From assembly GCA_016197345.1 (NCBI GenBank), contig JACPVY010000032.1:1-8374 (forward strand): a DNA stretch of 8,374 nucleotides, written 5' to 3'. A program made the position numbers and the translations under genes. Numbering within the stretch: the first letter of the stretch is position 1; the number at the start of each line of letters is the position of its first letter. Under the pieces are notes generated by a model, which made no database searches, was not told the origin of the DNA, and saw only the letters and a list, made by a program, of their open reading frames with translations. Positions 5,476 to 8,374 of the stretch are shown here, piece by piece. Origin of the DNA: Burkholderiales bacterium. Lineage in GTDB: Bacteria > Pseudomonadota > Gammaproteobacteria > Burkholderiales > Burkholderiaceae_D.

Positions 5476-5790
5476 ATGAATAAGATTCGTAAAAATGACG
5501 AAGTCATCGTCCTGACAGGCAAGGACAAGGGCAAGCGTGGTGTAGTTCAGCAGCGTATTGATGCTGAGCACATCGTGGTTGAGGGTGTCAATGTCGCCAA
5601 AAAGGCGGTCAAGCCAAACCCGATGACTGGCGTAACTGGTGGCATCGTCGATAAGTTGATGCCAATTCACGTGTCCAATGTTGCATTGTTCAATGCAGCT
5701 ACTGGCAAGGCAGATCGCGTAGGTTTTAAAGAAGTGGACGGTAAAAAAGTTCGCGTATTTAAATCCACTGGCGAAGTTGTGAAGGTTTAA
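5476..5790 (+). CDS. rplX: 50S ribosomal protein L24
   Basis: L24 is an assembly initiator that binds the 5' end of 23S rRNA. The protein has 104 residues. An N-terminal KOW motif is clear at about residues 3-30 ([19 protein letters not shown]). It is followed by [15 protein letters not shown] and a second half, [23 protein letters not shown], typical of bacterial L24. AAGGA (5465-5469) overlaps the rplN stop and lies six bases before the ATG. The gene ends six bases before rplE. Confidence 0.98.
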   Translation: MNKIRKNDEVIVLTGKDKGKRGVVQQRIDAEHIVVEGVNVAKKAVKPNPMTGVTGGIVDKLMPIHVSNVALFNAATGKADRVGFKEVDGKKVRVFKSTGEVVKV

Positions 5791-5796
5791 GAAATC

Positions 5797-6336
5797 ATGG
5801 CCCGTCTCCAGGAATTCTATAAAGAAAAAGTCGTCGCCGAATTGACAAGCAAATTTGCTTACAAATCGCCGATGGAAGTGCCACGTTTGTTGAAGATCAC
5901 CCTGAACATGGGTTTGTCTGAAGCAGTGGCAGATAAAAAAATCATCGAACACGCTGTCGGTGATTTGACCAAAATCGCAGGCCAAAAACCAGTTGTGACC
6001 AAAGCACGTAAAGCTATCGCGGGTTTCAAAATCCGTGAAGGCTATCCGATTGGTTGCATGGTGACGTTGCGTGGCGCTCGTATGTATGAGTTCCTCGATC
6101 GTTTGGTAACTGTTGCATTGCCACGTGTACGTGACTTCCGCGGTGTTTCTGGCCGTGCATTTGATGGTCGTGGTAACTACAACATCGGTGTGAAAGAGCA
6201 GATCATTTTCCCTGAGATCGAGTACGACAAGATCGACGCGTTGCGCGGGATGAATATCAGCATCACCACTACCGCAAAGACCGACGACGAAGCGAAAGCT
6301 CTGCTCGCCGCATTTAAATTTCCGTTCAGAAACTGA
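5797..6336 (+). CDS. rplE: 50S ribosomal protein L5
   Basis: L5 binds 5S rRNA in the central protuberance and contacts P-site tRNA and S13. The protein is 179 residues, normal. Visible landmarks are [13 protein letters not shown] at the start, [15 protein letters not shown] near 29-43, [18 protein letters not shown] in the middle, and [19 protein letters not shown] near 126-144, the L5 signature. The upstream GAAGG (5781-5785) is 11 bases away, so the ribosome-binding site is poor. In E. coli the S8 repressor binds the mRNA at the start of L5. I could not confirm an equivalent S8 fold here by eye. Confidence 0.98.
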   Translation: MARLQEFYKEKVVAELTSKFAYKSPMEVPRLLKITLNMGLSEAVADKKIIEHAVGDLTKIAGQKPVVTKARKAIAGFKIREGYPIGCMVTLRGARMYEFLDRLVTVALPRVRDFRGVSGRAFDGRGNYNIGVKEQIIFPEIEYDKIDALRGMNISITTTAKTDDEAKALLAAFKFPFRN

Positions 6337-6343
6337 GATCGTC

Positions 6344-6649
6344 ATGGCAAAATTGGCACTGATTAATCGTGAACAAAAGCGCGCCGACTTGGTAAAGAAA
6401 TATGCCGGCAAGCGTGCAACTTTGAAGGCCATCATTGATGACCAGTCGAAGTCTGAAGAAGAACGCTATGAAGCGCGTCTGAAATTGCAAGCGCTGCCGC
6501 GCAATGCAAATCCGACTCGTCAACGTAAGCGTTGCGCAGTTACAGGTCGTCCTCGTGGCACATTCCGTAAATTCGGTCTGGGCCGTATCAAGCTCCGTGA
6601 ATTCGCCATGCGTGGTGAGATTCCCGGTCTGACAAAAGCAAGCTGGTAA
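6344..6649 (+). CDS. rpsN: 30S ribosomal protein S14 (zinc-independent form)
   Basis: S14 is a late-assembling protein of the 30S head next to S3 and S10. At 101 residues this is the long form, lacking the two CXXC zinc motifs. The single cysteine is at residue 64 in [21 protein letters not shown], the conserved C-terminal block. The end, [18 protein letters not shown], is typical. The cysteine-free type does not need zinc, as in other Proteobacteria. It starts seven bases after rplE with no strong Shine-Dalgarno (GAG near 6334), suggesting dependence on upstream translation. Confidence 0.98.
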   Translation: MAKLALINREQKRADLVKKYAGKRATLKAIIDDQSKSEEERYEARLKLQALPRNANPTRQRKRCAVTGRPRGTFRKFGLGRIKLREFAMRGEIPGLTKASW

Positions 6650-6663
6650 TAGGAGAATATGCA

Positions 6664-7059
6664 ATGAGTATGAGCGATCCTATCGCCGATATGCTGACCC
6701 GCATACGTAATGCACAAGGTGTCCAAAAGGCAACGGTTTCTATGCCGTCGTCCAAAGTCAAAGTTGCAATTGCCAAAGTCCTGAAGGACGAGGGTTACAT
6801 TGAAGATTTCGCTGTTACCGAAGCTGGTGGCAAGTCGGAATTGAAAATCGGTTTGAAATATTATGTTGGTCGTGCAGTCATCGAGCGCTTGGAGCGCGTA
6901 TCCCGTCCAGGGTTGCGTGTGTACAAGGGCAAAGGTGAAATCCCGACCGTGATGAATGGTTTGGGTGTTGCTATCGTTTCGACTCCGCAAGGCGTGATGA
7001 CGGATCGTAAAGCACGCGCAAACGGTGTTGGTGGCGAAGTAATTTGCTACGTCGCTTAA
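6664..7059 (+). CDS. rpsH: 30S ribosomal protein S8
   Basis: S8 binds the central domain of 16S rRNA and in E. coli represses the spc operon. The protein has 131 residues. [18 protein letters not shown] opens it, and the C-terminal rRNA-binding part includes [15 protein letters not shown] and [19 protein letters not shown], ending GGEVICYVA as in nearly all S8. The ATG at 6664 has AGGAG at 6651-6655 eight bases upstream. The in-frame ATG at 6670 would sit 14 bases away and is less likely. Confidence 0.98.
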   Translation: MSMSDPIADMLTRIRNAQGVQKATVSMPSSKVKVAIAKVLKDEGYIEDFAVTEAGGKSELKIGLKYYVGRAVIERLERVSRPGLRVYKGKGEIPTVMNGLGVAIVSTPQGVMTDRKARANGVGGEVICYVA

Positions 7060-7069
7060 GGAGTGCAAT

Positions 7070-7603
7070 ATGTCTCGTGTAGCTAAAATGCCGATTGCAC
7101 TGCCAGCGGGCGCGGAAGCGACCATCACTGATTCTGCAATCACAGTAAAAGGCCCTATGGGCACAATGAGCCAAGCCTTGAATGGTTTGGTGAAGATTCA
7201 AAACACCAACGGCACTTTGACCTTTGATGTGGCGAACGACAGCCGTGAAGCAAACGCTATGTCGGGCACCATTCGCGCATTGGTCAATAACATGGTCACT
7301 GGCGTTACCAAAGGCTTTGAACGTAAATTGACGCTGGTTGGCGTGGGTTATCGTGCAAAAGCTGATGGCAACAAGCTTGATTTGTCGCTTGGTTTTTCGC
7401 ATCCAGTGGTGCATGTAATGCCAGCAGGCGTTACCTGTGCAACCCCAACGCAAACCGAAATCCTGATCAAGGGTATCGACAAGCAACGTGTGGGCCAAGT
7501 TGCCGCTGAAGTTCGTGCTTACCGCAGTCCTGAGCCTTATAAAGGCAAGGGCGTCCGCTATGCGGATGAAGTGGTCAAGCTTAAAGAAACTAAGAAGAAG
7601 TAA
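7070..7603 (+). CDS. rplF: 50S ribosomal protein L6
   Basis: L6 lies near the sarcin-ricin loop and the factor-binding site of the 50S subunit. The protein is 177 residues, made of two related alpha/beta domains (about 1-82 and 83-177). [15 protein letters not shown] at the N-terminus, [15 protein letters not shown] in the centre, and [16 protein letters not shown] near 152-167 are the family marks; the last is the most conserved segment of L6. TAAGGAG from the rpsH stop gives a good ribosome-binding site (GGAG 7060-7063, six-base spacer). It ends 13 bases before rplR. Confidence 0.98.
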   Translation: MSRVAKMPIALPAGAEATITDSAITVKGPMGTMSQALNGLVKIQNTNGTLTFDVANDSREANAMSGTIRALVNNMVTGVTKGFERKLTLVGVGYRAKADGNKLDLSLGFSHPVVHVMPAGVTCATPTQTEILIKGIDKQRVGQVAAEVRAYRSPEPYKGKGVRYADEVVKLKETKKK

Positions 7604-7616
7604 TTAAGGGCTGACC

Positions 7617-7979
7617 ATGGATAAGAAAGAATCACGGCTGCGCCGCGGACGTCAAACCCGTCTGAAGATTGCAGAGTTGAAGGTGAACCGTTTGTCGGTG
7701 CATCGTACTAATCTGCATATTTATGCAAATCTGATCAGTCCTGATGCACGCGTTTTGGTTTCAGCTTCGACGCTGGAAGCCGAAGTGCGCGCCGAATTGG
7801 CTGGCAAGTCTGGTGCTGGTGGCAACACTGCCGCTGCAGCATTGGTTGGTAAGCGCGTAGCAGAAAAAGCGCTGAAAGCAGGGATTACCGAAGTCGCGTT
7901 TGATCGCTCCGGTTTCCGTTATCACGGTCGGATTAAAGCGTTGGCTGATGCTGCACGCGAAGCCGGCTTGAAGTTCTAA
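7617..7979 (+). CDS. rplR: 50S ribosomal protein L18
   Basis: L18 brings 5S rRNA into the central protuberance together with L5. The protein is 120 residues. It has an Arg/Lys-rich disordered N-terminus ([14 protein letters not shown]), then [16 protein letters not shown] and the C-terminal [28 protein letters not shown], the standard L18 ending. The start at 7617 has AAGGG (7606-7610) six bases upstream. The AAGGA overlapping its stop region (7978-7982) is the rpsE ribosome-binding site. Confidence 0.98.
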   Translation: MDKKESRLRRGRQTRLKIAELKVNRLSVHRTNLHIYANLISPDARVLVSASTLEAEVRAELAGKSGAGGNTAAAALVGKRVAEKALKAGITEVAFDRSGFRYHGRIKALADAAREAGLKF

Positions 7980-7991
7980 GGAAGAATCATC

Positions 7992-8374
7992 ATGGCAAAA
8001 ATGCAAGCAAAAATGCAAGGCGACAAGCCCGATGATGGCATGCGGGAAAAAATGATCGCGATCAACCGCGTGACCAAAGTGGTCAAAGGTGGTCGCATTT
8101 TGGGTTTTGCTGCATTGACCGTGGTCGGCGATGGCGATGGCAAAGTGGGCATGGGCAAAGGCAAGGCACGTGAAGTGCCGGTTGCTGTCCAGAAGGCCAT
8201 GGAGCAAGCGCGCCGCAACATGATCAAGGTGTCGTTGAAAAACGGCTCCATTCACCACAACGTGTATGGCGAGCACGGCGCATCCAATGTGATGATGCTG
8301 CCTGCTGCCAAGGGTACCGGCATCAGTGCTGGTGGCCCCATGCGCGCCGTGTTCGAAGTGTTGGGTCTCACGGA
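7992..8374 (+). CDS. rpsE: 30S ribosomal protein S5, N-terminal 127 codons (3' end outside window)
   Basis: S5 is involved in decoding accuracy, mRNA unwinding at the entry pore, and spectinomycin sensitivity. From ATG 7992, with AAGGA at 7978-7982 nine bases upstream, the frame stays open to the window edge. It reads [16 protein letters not shown], then the double-stranded-RNA-binding-like S5 domain with [20 protein letters not shown] at about 24-43. [20 protein letters not shown] and the start of the C-terminal domain ([18 protein letters not shown]) follow. The VKGGR loop where spectinomycin-resistance changes occur looks wild type. About 45 residues are expected beyond the window. Confidence 0.97.
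   Translation, partial: MAKMQAKMQGDKPDDGMREKMIAINRVTKVVKGGRILGFAALTVVGDGDGKVGMGKGKAREVPVAVQKAMEQARRNMIKVSLKNGSIHHNVYGEHGASNVMMLPAAKGTGISAGGPMRAVFEVLGLT
7995..8018 (+). repeat. rpsE: Two exact tandem copies of a 12-base unit at the rpsE start
   Basis: GCAAAAATGCAA occurs twice back to back (7995-8006 and 8007-8018), encoding Ala-Lys-Met-Gln twice right after the initiator Met. Each copy holds an in-frame ATG. Related betaproteobacterial S5 proteins begin with similar MAKMQAK residues, so the peptide is natural. The DNA-level exactness could allow copy-number slippage without a frame change. Confidence 0.6.

Noticed and set aside
5781..5860. An E. coli-like S8 repressor site at the rplX-rplE junction
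   Set aside because: I could not find a convincing stem with the conserved S8-binding internal loop by eye; a covariance-model search would be needed to decide.
5368..6435. A 355-residue minus-strand open frame opposite rplN, rplX, rplE and the start of rpsN
   Set aside because: It is a shadow of four conserved genes, its composition is odd (many His, Phe, Cys), and it has no recognisable domain.
6659..6667. A two-codon ORF (ATG CAA TGA) overlapping the rpsH start as ATGA
   Set aside because: It is only three bases from AGGAG and could easily be chance; rpsH has a well-placed ribosome-binding site of its own.
1..8374. CRISPR arrays, tRNA or rRNA genes, insertion sequences or phage attachment sites
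   Set aside because: No repeat-spacer pattern, tRNA-like fold, transposase or terminal repeat was seen; the window is almost entirely ribosomal-protein coding.

Overview
The window is a run of ribosomal-protein genes, all on the plus strand, covering the S10 and spc clusters of a betaproteobacterium. Gene order is the end of rpsJ, then rplC-rplD-rplW-rplB-rpsS-rplV-rpsC-rplP-rpmC-rpsQ, a 261-base gap, then rplN-rplX-rplE-rpsN-rpsH-rplF-rplR and the start of rpsE. Several traits suggest Burkholderiales, probably Oxalobacteraceae (Undibacterium/Herminiimonas-like): the L16 N-terminus containing [14 protein letters not shown], the basic Pro/Ala/Gly tail on S3, the 101-residue S14 without zinc cysteines, and the S5 start MAKMQAKMQ. 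The family placement is inference from remembered sequences; the gene identities are secure.

Layout. Bases 1-69 are the last 22 codons of rpsJ. Bases 70-257 contain a GNRA-capped hairpin, an intrinsic terminator (121-153), a promoter whose -35 box lies in the terminator's 3' arm, and a short leader for rplC. Bases 258-4836 hold ten tightly packed genes with gaps of 10 bases or fewer and several ATGA or TAATG overlaps. Bases 4837-5097 hold a strong-looking promoter overlapped by an 11-bp perfect inverted repeat, then a leader of about 195 bases with hairpins and a possible 14-codon upstream ORF that overlaps the rplN start. Bases 5098-8374 hold the spc genes, running off the window inside rpsE.

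The products are structural parts of the 30S and 50S subunits. They include the tunnel and peptidyl-transferase proteins L2, L3, L4, L22, L23 and L16, the 5S-binding proteins L5 and L18, and the decoding and head proteins S3, S5, S8, S14 and S19. Two internal promoters with matching architecture suggest that the S10-like and spc-like blocks are separately initiated and perhaps co-regulated.

No new enzymatic, defence or mobile system is visible. The most striking anomaly is rplB. Its N-terminal 160 codons and C-terminal 53 codons are excellent L2, but they lie in different frames and about 62 codons between them are missing. As written, the gene cannot encode a working L2, an essential protein, so it is either a sequence or assembly error or a remarkable real lesion. 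The second point of interest is the regulatory architecture of the rpsJ-rplC and rpsQ-rplN gaps.
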